Shown: piece after piece, positions 39,701-52,700 of the stretch
Layout: each line of letters opens with the position of its first letter
Position numbering within the stretch: the stretch's first letter is position 1
Notes under the pieces: generated by a model
The model's database searches: none
What the model saw: only the letters and a program-made list of their open reading frames with translations
Told to the model about the DNA's origin: nothing
From: Reticulitermes speratus
Lineage: Eukaryota > Arthropoda > Insecta > Blattodea > Rhinotermitidae
DNA length: 64,000 bases
Direction of reading: 5' to 3'
Assembly (NCBI GenBank): GCA_021186555.1
Contig: JAJKFL010000008.1
Coordinates: 14,315,936-14,379,935, forward strand
Made by a program: the position numbers and the translations under genes

Positions 39701-42700
39701 GTACTGCAATATAACGCTGGGGAGGGAAACGAAGAACTAGTTTTTAAGAATGTAAAGCAGCACATATTAAATTAATAGCTAAGTGAACAGCCTACACTTT
39801 GGACTGTCCTCTGGTGTCAGTTTTGTTCCTGTGGTTGCAAAGTTCAACATATGATAATGTCATAAAGCAGAATATGTCTTTCTGTGACAGTGAATTGTTG
39901 AGGACATGTAGGGTACATTTCTCTGCTTTTATTGCTCCCATAATACTACAAACTCGGCCTTCCATGCGAGGTAGAAAAGAATAGGGGAGCCAGATACAAG
40001 TTTTCAACTGGATCTCAGATTTGGAGGTTGACCCAACACCTCAGAATATTATATTGTGTTCCTAAAATTCACTAGAGGAAAGTGTGTGAAAATTATTTTC
40101 TTTTCTTGAAATGTAATTGTGCCAAAATCCTTAAGAAAAGAGTAATTACATCACTCACAGATATAATATACTGAAATCAAATAAATGGATTTATTAAGTC
40201 ATGTAAAAAATTACTTGTAAACAGAGAGGCAAATACTGCCTGTTTTGTTCCTTTTAACCAAATATGTTCCAGAACACTTATCCTATATTTTATACAACCC
40301 TGTACTCAAACACAACAGAGCTAGTGCTTACAACCACGATGTACTTATTATTTTACTGTTCACAGAGTACCTGGATCCTTACCTGCATAATCAGAACTTC
40401 AGTCGGAAAATCATTATGGGCTTTCGATCCGTGCTCAAGCTAACATCTTCCCATCCTCGGAATCCAAAGTACAAGTTAGTAATTGCATTGAATATGAAAT
40501 TATAGTGACAGGTTACCAGGAAAGTAGCACATGTTTATGTGGTTATATCTGCCTATTGATGTTTGGATGTGGCTGGAGGAGTCTATATCACTGCTGCTGG
40601 AGTTTAACATGGCTGTACCATATCGTGTATCTCTTGTTGCAGGGAGTTATGTGAACAAATCAAGAATTTTTCTCTGAAGCCACCATTCTGTGTACCATAC
40701 CATGAGAAGATATATGACAGTATTTCTGTAAGTCATGCCCTTAACCTTACCTTGATCATGAACATGGCTCACAACCAGAGATTTCACTAAATTTTAAGTT
40801 ATTGATTTGAACAAAAGGAACTAGTGAACTAAATGTAATTTTAAAGTGTAACTTAATAATATTTCAGCTTTAGTATTTTACGTGTAACACATGAGGATAT
40901 GTGTTGTGAAATAGTCAACAGTACCCCACAAAATATTTTTCAGAGTATGTCTTACATCATACAAGACACTACACAATCTGTTATGAACAAATATAAGTTT
41001 AATATTCCTCCCACATGTTTTGACTAGGCTGGTCCATCATCAGGGAGAAATATGTAAAACACAAAGTAGAAATTGTGTGATTTGGCAATGTGGGTAAATG
41101 TGCACTGGAAAATGTGAAGTGCTCAAGACCTGATGATAATCTCAGCTGTCACCTTGTAGTGGTCAAAGTGATCCTCAGTGGTGATGATGAAGATTCAAGT
41201 CTCCTGGGACATGATGCCTTATTGGTTGGTAAATGGTTACTAATTGATATGACATCATATTGTAGAAGTCTCAAATCTTTATCAAAACTTATTAGTGGAT
41301 ACTCATCTTAGGGCTCTCCTAGGGCACCAGACAACCTTGTGCTGGCCCTGCAGGGAGTATCATATTGAGTATGGGTGGATTAGACTGATGGAGTGTATAA
41401 AATTGTGGATTGAAAAGCCAGGCTGGGATGTGAACATATAAAATTCTGTATGGTGAATGAGGGGATTTAGGAGACCTGTTCCACAAGCAGCCTAGAGTGC
41501 TCATATTATGCTTAAATTGTGGACTAAATTTACTGCCACACAAATTCAGACATATATGAAGATGTAAAGTATTTCGGCAAAATGATGATATTTGTTTTAC
41601 TAGGTACCAATAGATGCAGCACATCTCTATGATGCTGTCATGATCTATGCTCGTGCCCTCACTGAAGTGTTCCAGAACGGTGAAGATCCTCGGAATGGCT
41701 CAGCTGTACTTCAGAAGATTCGTAACCGTTCTTATCACTCTGTTCAGGGCTTTGATGTATGTATTGCTCATTCCGAAGACAAGTTCTAGCTTCTGGATAT
41801 CTTGAGACACTGTACTTTGAAACCATGATTTGCTTAAACATTAAATTTTAAGTGAACCAATGCAAACTGGTTAAACTGCTCAATAAATGCACTAAAGAGG
41901 AGTATAATGTTTGTGTTTATTTGAAATTACAGTTACACTAAATATTATGTTATGATTACTTTTGAATTGTTTATAAGGCAGATTTAAAGCGATTTAGTTT
42001 TGTATGAAATAATTATATGGTTCACTTTCAATTTATAAGGTGTTTATTGATGGAAATGGAGATGCTGAGGGAAACTATACTGTTGTGGCTCTCCTAGATG
42101 ATGAGAGTGTAAATGGCAGTTTGCGTATGAGCATGCAAACTGTTGCCTACTTCCAGTATACTCCAAATGCAAGCAGCAATCCACATGACCTGCCTGTAAG
42201 TTTGTTTACTAGGACTAATTCTATTCCATTTAAGAACTGAATTGTGTCGTAGGTTCTTCAACATTCACTCTTGAAAAGATTAATTCTGTACCAACCTAGC
42301 CAAATGGCAAGTATGATAAAAGCTGTCATATCTGGCATTGGATGCTCTGGCAAGCTCTGTTAACCAGAAATTGCCTAAGAGAACCATTACACTTTACTAC
42401 TCCATCAACCAGCAGCAGCGCTGTGAATATGATGGTTAAAAGAGTGAAATATTGGCACCTTGTTTGTTCTTTTAGATTATGTATGCACCATGTTATGTAA
42501 GTAGTCATGAAAAGGGAATAGAAAGTGCAACAGTTTCAACAGAATGTAATATCAAGCAACAAATTAAATCATTAGGTCTGTCCATGATGTTGGTGTGACA
42601 CTAAGCTACACATTTGGTATAACGTTCTAACATCTGGAAAATTACAATATCAGGTAACCCTTGGGTTCCGGAGGTGCCAGATACCACAACTTTTACTGTA

Positions 42701-43747
42701 CATGAAAGAGGGCAAGAGCCAGAAAACATCATTATATGAGATGTTTCCAATTTCCAATTTAAGCCCAAACAATTTCTTAGTCCATTTTCCCTTCTCTACA
42801 GTAATATTCTCAGGGCAGTTTTCCTGTTGTAACTTCAGTATCAAAGCTGACAGTTTTGTAGCAATTTACATATCATTTAATTTTAATCTGTGTCAGGAAG
42901 GTATAATTAGGTATGTGCAAAGGATCTGCATTTCAAGGTACGTATGAATTTGTCTGTGTTTGGTTTCATGTCATTCTGAGTTTAAGGTTTTGAAGCAGAG
43001 TTATTTCTGTACACACAAAGTTCCATGCTGATTAGAGTTCAATGAAATTTAATAAAGCCAGTACTTGCTAAAGTGTATTAATGAAAGTTTGTTTCATATT
43101 CACATTTTTCAGTACTGTTTACATGAAAATTGAAATTTGGCTTTGGGTAAGATACTGATTTTCTATTCAACAAAGTTTGACAAAATTATGCTTTTTGACC
43201 ATATGAGCCAGGGTGGCTGCTCTTTCGAAGCCTTAGAATTCAAGATCTTTGCATAGTATGTGTCACGCATGGCAGTGGGTTGGAGAAAAGATAAGCAAAA
43301 TCTACATGTTTTATGTAAGCTGTGTATGAAACTTTGAGGGAAGCTCATAAATAGTTAACCCGTTTGAAGTAAACAAAGTTCCAAGCCGAAATTGAGTAAC
43401 TGGAACTTATAAATGCTACATTATCAATCATGCATGTATTTCTTCTGGGTAAGGGGGATTTTGTTAGTCAAAGACATTCAAAGTGCAATTTCAAATTGTG
43501 GAGATCGGGGAGCAAGTAAACCATGACGACTAATACTTAATTATCTGTAAGTAAACAGAAGCCTTTCTTTCTGACACCCACTTCTAGCGTCTTTTTTGGT
43601 AATTATGTACATTCAGTGTGACATGTTGTTGATGATGATGACGATGACGACGATGATAATGGTGGTGATGATGATGATGATGATGACGATGAAGACGACG
43701 ACGACGATGATGATGACGATGACGGCGGCGGCGGCGACGACGACGAC

Positions 43748-43778
<31 letters not shown>

Positions 43779-46700
43779 TTGCAGGAGTTCAAATACTTCG
43801 ATGATCAAAGAAAAATCAAGTGGGTTGGTGGCGTTCAACCCCAGGCTGAGCCCCCTTGTGGATTTGAAGGAGAGAAATGCATATACAGACCAGACTGGAG
43901 GGTGATTGTTACTTTGTCTGTCCTCTTGTCCCTTCTGCTTGTGGGAAGCATCTTTGCTTTTAAGTGAGTGGTTTGGGATCATTTATTAATCATATACAAT
44001 ATACGTAGCATTGCTTATTGCATCTTGTCTGTGAAGTACCATATATATTGTTCAGTCTACAGACACTGTGATGACAGTCTTTCTGAGTATTTTAGGTACT
44101 TCAGTTTTAAAAAATGACAAAACTGTAGGTTGCATTTAACATTTTTGAATATAAACTACTGATGTCTATGATTTTATTTTGTAAGTTTCACTGGTCTCCC
44201 TTTTTAAATGAAAGCAAGTGAAGAACAGTGGGATTCATGAGTTCATCACAGAATTTCATTTCAGATGCATGGTGATGTGATATTTCAGGTGGTAATATTA
44301 ATCTAACTTTATACCAATACTGAAGAAAATTATAAAAAGTTTCATTAACTGACATTTTTCTGAAATCCACATAAATATTTGGGAAGAGACTGAAAGCAAT
44401 GAAAGGAGCTGAAATGTCCTCTTTCTGACTGACTGTTTACATAATTAACTTCATGGATCACAGTTGCCAAAGGATTCTTCACTACTTTGAAAAATGCCCA
44501 CAAATGGATCCTATCCTGGGCCAGTTGAATTAAATCTTCAACATTATTCCCTACTTCTCTAAAATCTCTCTTATCATCTTCCTCTCAGTGCCTAGGTCTT
44601 GCATGTGATCTATTCCCTTCAGGTTTCCAAATCAAATTTAGTATGCATTATTGCATATTATATATTCTAAGACTAGTAGTTTTAACATTAATCACAGTAT
44701 GCAGACAGGAAAATGTGTTTTATAAACTAAATGTTGATTGTGTTTACTTCAGGCATTACCGCTATGAGCAGAAATTAGCATGTCTGCTGTGGAAGATAGA
44801 CATGCGGGATGTGACCATCATCCCCACAGAGACAGCTGAAGCCACGAGCAAGAGTATGGTGAGTTTCTTTGTCCTTGGGGCAGTGACGTGATTCCTGAAT
44901 CAATTGATTGTTTACTCACTCATTCACAGCTCTTTTAGGCTAAAGAACTAATGAATAAATAAATGTTTAAGGCCTGATGATGCTTTGCTGAACAATGAAA
45001 GTGCAGAGAAAATATATGAAAGTATTAATTCTTTTTTTTTTTTTTGCCTTCTACCTTCACCATTTCCCACATCTTTTCTCATCCTCTTTCTCTTCCTTCT
45101 TGCTGTACATGTGTGTGGCATAAATGAGTACTGAAAATAATTCTTATTTTAGGCAGGGACATGCTTATTGGTGTAGCATGGATTCAAATGCTTGAATGTT
45201 ACTATGCAAATATGTAATGCACTGATCTGTACAATTGTGTATTTAGTGTCTGAAAGGGATTGACTTCTTCTTTATGACATCACTAACAGTTAGTGACTTT
45301 ATTACAATGACAATGGCAACAGTTCAACTCAACTCAACTATTTGCTTATGTGCTGATATAAGAGCCTATTGGCCAGTCACAAAAGTCAGCACAGGTACAA
45401 GGAGATAAAATTAACAATCCAAGACAAGAGCAGAGCCAGGACAAAAAGAAAAGAAAAGACAAAACATTACAGTTAATTTAATTGAGAATCAAAGCTAATC
45501 CAAGAAAGAGAAAGAATATGATTGTATAGTACATTGTAATCCCTTGATACAGATATCTAATAGATAATACAGTATCAAAGTGACATGAAACAACAACAAC
45601 AACAACAACAGTGTGATGTCATCAAAAACATCATAATTATAATCACAGTTATATTCATATTTGTCATAAAGCTCACTGCAGGAATCTGCCTCTTATTTCC
45701 CTAGATGTCTGAATTAAAATAGTTAAGGAATTAAAAGATTTTAGTTGCTGGTAGTTGTGAAGTTGTGTTATACTGAATTTCCTTTAGTAGTTAACTCATG
45801 TCTGAGCATGTTCACTGTTTATACTTGGCAGATTCAAGTTTGTCGGCACAGTGTGTTTCAATGTGGCTCACCAGTAGGGGGCAGCATTATTGTAGATCAG
45901 CCTGAATTAAGCCATAAGAGGGCTTACACACGTATAGGCCTATATCGTGGAAACATTGTAGCTATTAAACCTGTTTACAAAAGAAGCATCGACATTACAA
46001 GGAATATCCGCAAGGAACTAAAGCAGGTATGTTGCATGTATTACATAGTGTATACCAACATTTTGGAACGATCACATACACCTTTTGCCAAAATCTGTCA
46101 TACCAGCACACAACTCTCTCCCTGTCAGGCTGTACATAATGTGGCTGGGTTCTGAAAGTGATTTTATAAGAATTTTTATTGAAACACAGCACTATGAGTA
46201 TGCTTGAAGTTAACTTTGTGAGGAATAGATTTAATTCTATATAAATTCTGATTATTCAGAGTCATTCCATTAAGGAAATTAATATTGCTTCTGTTGTTTG
46301 TGTGTTTGGATCATGATTGTAGATCCGCGAAGTTCGACATGAGAACCTCATCCCATTCATTGGGGCTTGTGTGGACCATGGGAACCTGTGTGTGCTAACA
46401 GCGTATTGTGCAAGGGGAAGCCTAGAAGATGTGCTGGCTAACAAAGACTTACACCTTGACAATATGTTTGTTTCTTCTCTAGTATCAGACATTCTGAAGG
46501 TAAATAAGATTTGTGGTGAATTCAAACCTCAGTGACTGAAAAGTATGGTCATTTATCCCCTTCATAGTTTTTGTGTGTCATTTCAGTGGATTTTTTAAAA
46601 TAATTTGTCATAAGAATAATGATGAAAAAATATTCTTTTGGAAGGCTATTTGATGGTAAATTAAATAAGAAATAGTTTTGTTTCTAATATTATTTTAAAT

Positions 46701-49700
46701 GTTTATTCAGTCTAGAAATAATGCTATGTTAAATTTTTAATTGGTTTCATACACTTAGACTAAAATTTTCAGTTAATTATGCATCCTTTATACTATGAAT
46801 TTCTGGTCCATCTGTTGTGCTATAATCTAGTAAAATGAAATGCCCTCTGCTTTTCTTAAAATACTGACATAAAACAAATAAAGGACACTTGAAGTGACTG
46901 GTCTCAGATTGAATTTAAGAAGTTAGTGTTGTGATATGTGTGTGTATTGATATTCAGAAATTACAACAGAACTCTGGGGATGAGACTTACGCAGGAAACG
47001 GGAATTCTGTATTGCTTCAGGGAATGATCTATCTGCATGACAGTGAGATTGTGTCACATGGCAACTTTCGCTCCAGCAACTGTCTTGTGGATTCGCGCTG
47101 GGTTCTTCAGATTTCCGACTTCGGTCTCCATGAGTTCAAAGGTGTGTTAACATATTTTTAAATAACGACCATGTGTATATCTTGCCAGGACTGTAAAAAT
47201 CAAGACACATGTTCATAAAAGCAATTATTTGAATTCCTCTGCTTTTATGAGCACTTTGTGTAAGTGAAGAGAGAATAAATTTATGTCACAATGGAATTTG
47301 TCTCCAATTTCATACCACACAATAAAGTATCCATACTGACTGCACTATTCTTATGGAACTTTCCCGCTTTAATACAGGCACACATTGTCACACATTTAGA
47401 ATGGAAACTAGAATTATTTTATATGTTGCATGTGAACATTTGAAGAAATTAAAGGGGGGTGGGAAAGATATGGGAAAAAATATGTAGTGTATAGGTTTCT
47501 GTAAATATTTTATGCTATATGGAGAGGCTATCAGGAAATTAATTTCAGATTGGGTAAAATCGAAATCGAAACTCGGAGAACATTCGTCTAAAATGCCGAA
47601 TGGAGGGACATTGCAGCCCAAAAACGTTGTGAAAATAAAGTTCAAACCAAAATATCAGTTTTTTTCGTAGAAATTTGTAGTGTTGTATTGTATCTGTAAA
47701 TATCTACACTTTCTTGTGCCATGAATTTTATTAATATAAGACGTGTTTCTGCGTGAATGTTATTTTTATTGTGAAGCCGAATTTCCGAATTATCCGAAAT
47801 ATTGCTTATCCAAAATTGGGTCCGCCCCCTTCATTTCGGATAATCGAGGTTCTACTGTACTTGAACAGTTTGGAATAGACAATATTTGATAAATAAAGGG
47901 AGAGAAAAGGCAGAAGAAATTTTCATGTCTTTGTCTGGGACAAGATCTTCCTCTGCTGTATTTCTTCATATCTCTATGTTTAACACAAATAATACACACA
48001 CAGTAATTATTTAATAAAGGTAATAATTAATATTTATATTGCATATGCAGTAATAATATGAAGCTTGGATATATGTATCATTGACATGAGTAGCAGGTCA
48101 AGAGGAGCCCGATCATGAACAGAAGGAGCTGCGACGCCAACTGTGGCGAGCACCTGAATTATTGCGCAGTCCAAATCCTCCACCCCAAGGAACTCAAAAG
48201 GGGGATATTTACTCATTTGCTGTAGTACTGTATGAGATCATGGGACGAGCCGGTCCTTGGGGCCAAATTGACATTCCACATGAAGGTAAGTTACAGGCAC
48301 GAGATTTTGTACTGCAATTGTATAAACTCAATGTTTCTGGATCTGCAAGATTTGAGGTTCTCACAGCAGTGTTTCTGAAGATTCAAGTCTTTTTGGATGC
48401 AATGCCATGTTGAGTAGTAAATAGTTACAAACACTACTTCGCAGGAGATTGCTGCCTCCATTTTCAGAGTCCATGAAGTCCAAGTGAAAAATACCTGAAA
48501 TGGAACTTCTTGGAATCATTAACGATATGATCTTGGTAGATATTTAATGTATGTTCTGCTCTAGTGCTTGTGGGGATTTAGATTTTAAAGAACAGAAAAA
48601 ATTGCTGCATTTAATTTATATAGTCACAAATTATGAATGTGAAATTATTTCTTGTCCAAAGTTTCACAGCATGTATCTAATGAGTTATTCACCACACATA
48701 ACCTTACAAGTTTATTACATTGCTGAATTTTGAAGTGTTCTAGGTATAGTCCCACTGCACAGTACCTGCAGCAATGTAATGTCTGCATTTGTGTTCAACA
48801 TGCAGTACATGCTATTATTGGGGTCTTGCACATCTTTTGAAAATGTGTGCATTAGAATTAAACATTGCAATAGCACCTTGCAATTGAGTCTGTGTAATTG
48901 AAATCTACAGTATAGAAATTTTGTTTAGAAGCCTTAGAAAGAATAACATACATATGTTCATACTTTCTATTATATCAACAGCTGAGCCTGTATTTTAAGA
49001 TTAAAGTCTTCTGGCATGAAATATTATTTCAAATGTGCAGCAGTTATCGATGTTTCAAAGAATTGACGTGCCTTCATGTACAGGCTAAAGGAGACCAAGA
49101 AGAGCCAATTCTCAATCTTATTTTTGTTTGTTATAATTCTGCTCCTTCTTTTTGTTTTATTTCACTTCCTTGTTCTTTTCCTTGTGTTTTCTTTAGGGTT
49201 ATTCCTGCTGGCAGTGAATAATCTCTAATCTTTCCTCAGCATTCTTTTATTTCTGTTTTCTTCCCATTTAATCTAAGTGCATAGATGTAATGGGTTTCTT
49301 TTTAGTAGTTGCCTATCTGGCAATTTATCTTCTGCCTTGTGACGAGATATAAGTAAACATTGATACTGTGAAAGCAATTTAAGCTTTGTCACTGCATCAT
49401 GTAAGACCACAAGATAACTACTTACCTGACACCCTGCAGTTGCCCGTGTTTTAATTAGTGTATTTTCCTCTTCAGACATTTAGTATATTAACTTTATTTT
49501 GTATTATTTTGTCCTGTTTAGATAGAGGCCCCAGAACAAGGAGTATTACTAAATGTGTAATGGATTCACTCTGTTTCAAGTAATTATAAATTTATGGAGT
49601 CTATAGAGAACTGCAGAAGAATAAAAGGAGAATTGCGTTATCTATTCCTATCAGTTTGATCCTTCTTTTTGGAATCATACCATTCAAACCAAGATTCAAC

Positions 49701-52700
49701 AAAATTGTTTTTATGGAAATGTATGACTAATATTGGATTTATGTACATCATAAGTACCATGAACCATTACAACGTATGCAATATTACATGGGTTTGCAGA
49801 GATATTTGCATGATCATTTAGGGGTTTTGGTGTTTTTCTGTCTGGAACCAGATATATTCCCCTTGAATTTTATTTGTGTTTTCAGAAATTGTGGAAAGGG
49901 TACGTAATCCAGTGGAGGGCCATTTCTTCCGACCACCAACAGAATATCTTGGAGTTGCAGACTATGTGTTACGCTGCATGAAAAGCTGCTGGGATGAAGA
50001 CCCAGAACAGAGACCAGACATTCGTTATGTCCGTGTGAAGCTGAAGGAGATGCAGGCTGGATTGTATGTTTCATATCGTACAGCACCTTTTGGTTTGGAA
50101 GCAGATGGTGGAGTTACTAAGTTCCAGTCTGGAGTGTCAGCAACTTCTAGATGGATAGATTATAGCTCTTGTAACCCTTCAATGACAGCCTTTGTGCACT
50201 GTACAGACCTTTAATTTCTTACATGCCACTGGCCTAGGCACATGGTATAGTTGTGAATGCTTTCAATGGCACTATAAATTTAAAATACCTATGTCCTGGG
50301 CAGTAGTTTGAATTAAAAAACTTAGCATCATTGAAGGGTTAACAATGATGTATGAACTGCAGAGGTTGTGTGGTAATGAATAATGTGAGAGGATGACTGG
50401 ATCTGGTGAACTAGAAGGGAATGGGGAATTAGGAATAGTCCTGTAATTCTACATTATGTCCCTTGTGGGACTGAGCAAAACATTGAAAATGTTGGACTGG
50501 CACCTGCCAAATGCAAGCTAGAAGAGCTAGTGCTTGAACCAGTACACAGTTTAACAAGGTTTGAGATGTAATTATCACAAAAACAAAGACTTAAGGAGAA
50601 AATTATGCTGATCATAAAATATGAGCTTAATTTTTGTTGTATGTTTCATTCCAAACCTTTTTCATTTTGATAAATGTTTAGTGAGTGATGGATCAGCTGA
50701 AATTGAGATGCATGCAGAACAGCTTGTAAGTCTTCACACAGTGTCCATTATTGTTGATTGACTTTAGCAAAAATTTGAATGGGTCGGCAAATGTTAATTA
50801 GATCTAAACTCCCCATTATAACTCTGTTATCCTACTTTTTGAACTGTCCTACATACCAAATATTTCATGAATTTACATTGGTGATAAGGTGATTAATGTA
50901 CAGGAAGCCAAACATCTTTGACAATATGCTGGCCATTATGGAGAAGTATGCTTACAACCTGGAGGGTCTGGTACAGGAGCGTACCAATCAGCTCATGGAA
51001 GAGAAGAAGAAAACAGAAGCTCTTCTGCATCGCATGCTGCCAAAGTAAGTAATTTTGCCTTTCTCAGGGCCACTGTTATGTATTTATATCAGATCATCTG
51101 AGAACTATGCCTTCTGCTTTCCGGTCTTTTCTCATTTTGGCAGTGATTAGGGAATCTGTTTTTGAGGTAGGAGCATGTACAAGATATATGCAATTATCAC
51201 TGATGGTTGCAGGACTGTGGCAGATATGGATGAATGGCATTATTGTTTTTGTTACAGGACTGTGGCAGAAGCATTAAAGAGAGGAGATCCAGTTGAAGCA
51301 GAGAGCTTTGATTGTGTTACTATTTACTTCAGTGATATTGTTGGCTTTACTGAACTGTCAGCAGTCAGCACACCGTTGCAGGTAGTTCTTGTAGTTAACA
51401 CATTTTTACTGATCCATTTTGATATTTAAACACTTGAGTTCTTGGAAGTGTAATGCCACTGTCTCTTAAGTGTTACAGTGAACTTGCTTTTATTTTTAAT
51501 TTCTTGCATATGGTGGCTTCAGTCTTGTTGAGAGCTAACCAAATATTACTTGGGAGTGTTTCTGAGAGTGATATCTGAAAACATGCACGCTTATACACTG
51601 AGATTAAACATGACTGGTTCTTGCCATTACCACTAGTTTGTGAATTACCATCGGGTTTGTTATATTAAATATCAGAGAATACATTAGGATGACATTGTAC
51701 AGTGTTTCTTTACCCATGTCTGCACTGGATCTCTTTTGTCCTGCCATGATGGTTATGTACAGTTACTGGCCCCTGTCTTACTCATAAGCTGCGAGGATTC
51801 TGGTCCTTTGGGATACAATGCTGCATTGTTGGATGAGATGTTTACAGTGTTTCAAAAGAACATATTCATTTTCAAGGGTCAACACTTGGCCCTTGAGAAC
51901 AAAGGCAATATATTTCTTTGAAATATTGCAAATCATCCACCCAACAATTCAACATTATATCCCACAAGACTCAAATTCTCGATTACACCTCTGTGAAAAC
52001 ATTGAAATTCATGTCATAAATTTTATTTTGGAAAAAACACATTAATGTCTAGTCTTATAGACTTACCTAGGGAACTCAAAATACTCTAAAATTAATTAAT
52101 GTTTATTAGCTGAGCTGCCTTTTGTAGCTGTGGCTCATCTTTCTTAAATATGGAACAGTTAGATTCATTGTGTGGGAAAGTGAACAGTGTAGGAAATGTC
52201 TGGTCCATATGCCATAATCTGATATGAAGTCATGGTAATTACTAGAATTTTTATGTAACTTGTTACTGTTTTTTATAAATAGACTGGAAGGTAACATTAA
52301 CCATTTCAACACCACCCAAGGACACTTGTGCACTAGGGTTGCAGTGTGAATAACAACTTATGATGCAAAAGTTACTTTGTTACCACAAAATGTTGGATAC
52401 TGAAACTGTGTATATTGATAATCATCTTCTATTTTAAGTATGTTATTTAATGACACTGTCAATTGCTGAAATTACATAGTGTCCATGATAGGTGAAAGAA
52501 TGACTATGGAGCATTGGTGGTATGATACTAAGAGGGGAAAACCCAAGTACTCGGAGGAAATCTTTCACAGTATCATTTTGTTCACCACAGTCCCACATTG
52601 ACTGGCATTGGACTGAACCCAAGTCTCCACAGTAAGAGGGTGATGACTAACTACCTGACCTTGGCACAGTCCAGTAGTCATCTTAAACATATGCAACTTT

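Larger units (their letters stand above)
39325..43784 (+). other. Introns 5-9, non-coding remainder
   Basis: Short introns between ectodomain exons. Intron 5 (39325-40365) shows nothing recognisable. Intron 7 (40728-41603) has a decayed hammerhead-like repeat and a Penelope-end-like fragment. Intron 9 (42196-43784) is unremarkable until the GAT/GAC microsatellite just before exon 10. Confidence 0.7.

Noticed and set aside
43316-43340. 19-base match between intron 9 and the segment after the exon 22 duplicate (59806)
   Set aside because: Too short and isolated to call a repeat; flanks do not match.
43584-43982. His- and Arg-rich minus-strand protein, or Met/Thr-rich plus-strand protein
   Set aside because: Produced by the GAT/GAC repeat; the real coding part is exon 10 from 43785 on the plus strand.
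50064-50214. Extension of exon 16 to the in-frame stop
   Set aside because: The GTATGT donor at 50064 joins exon 17 in phase and keeps the conserved coiled coil; at most this is intron retention.
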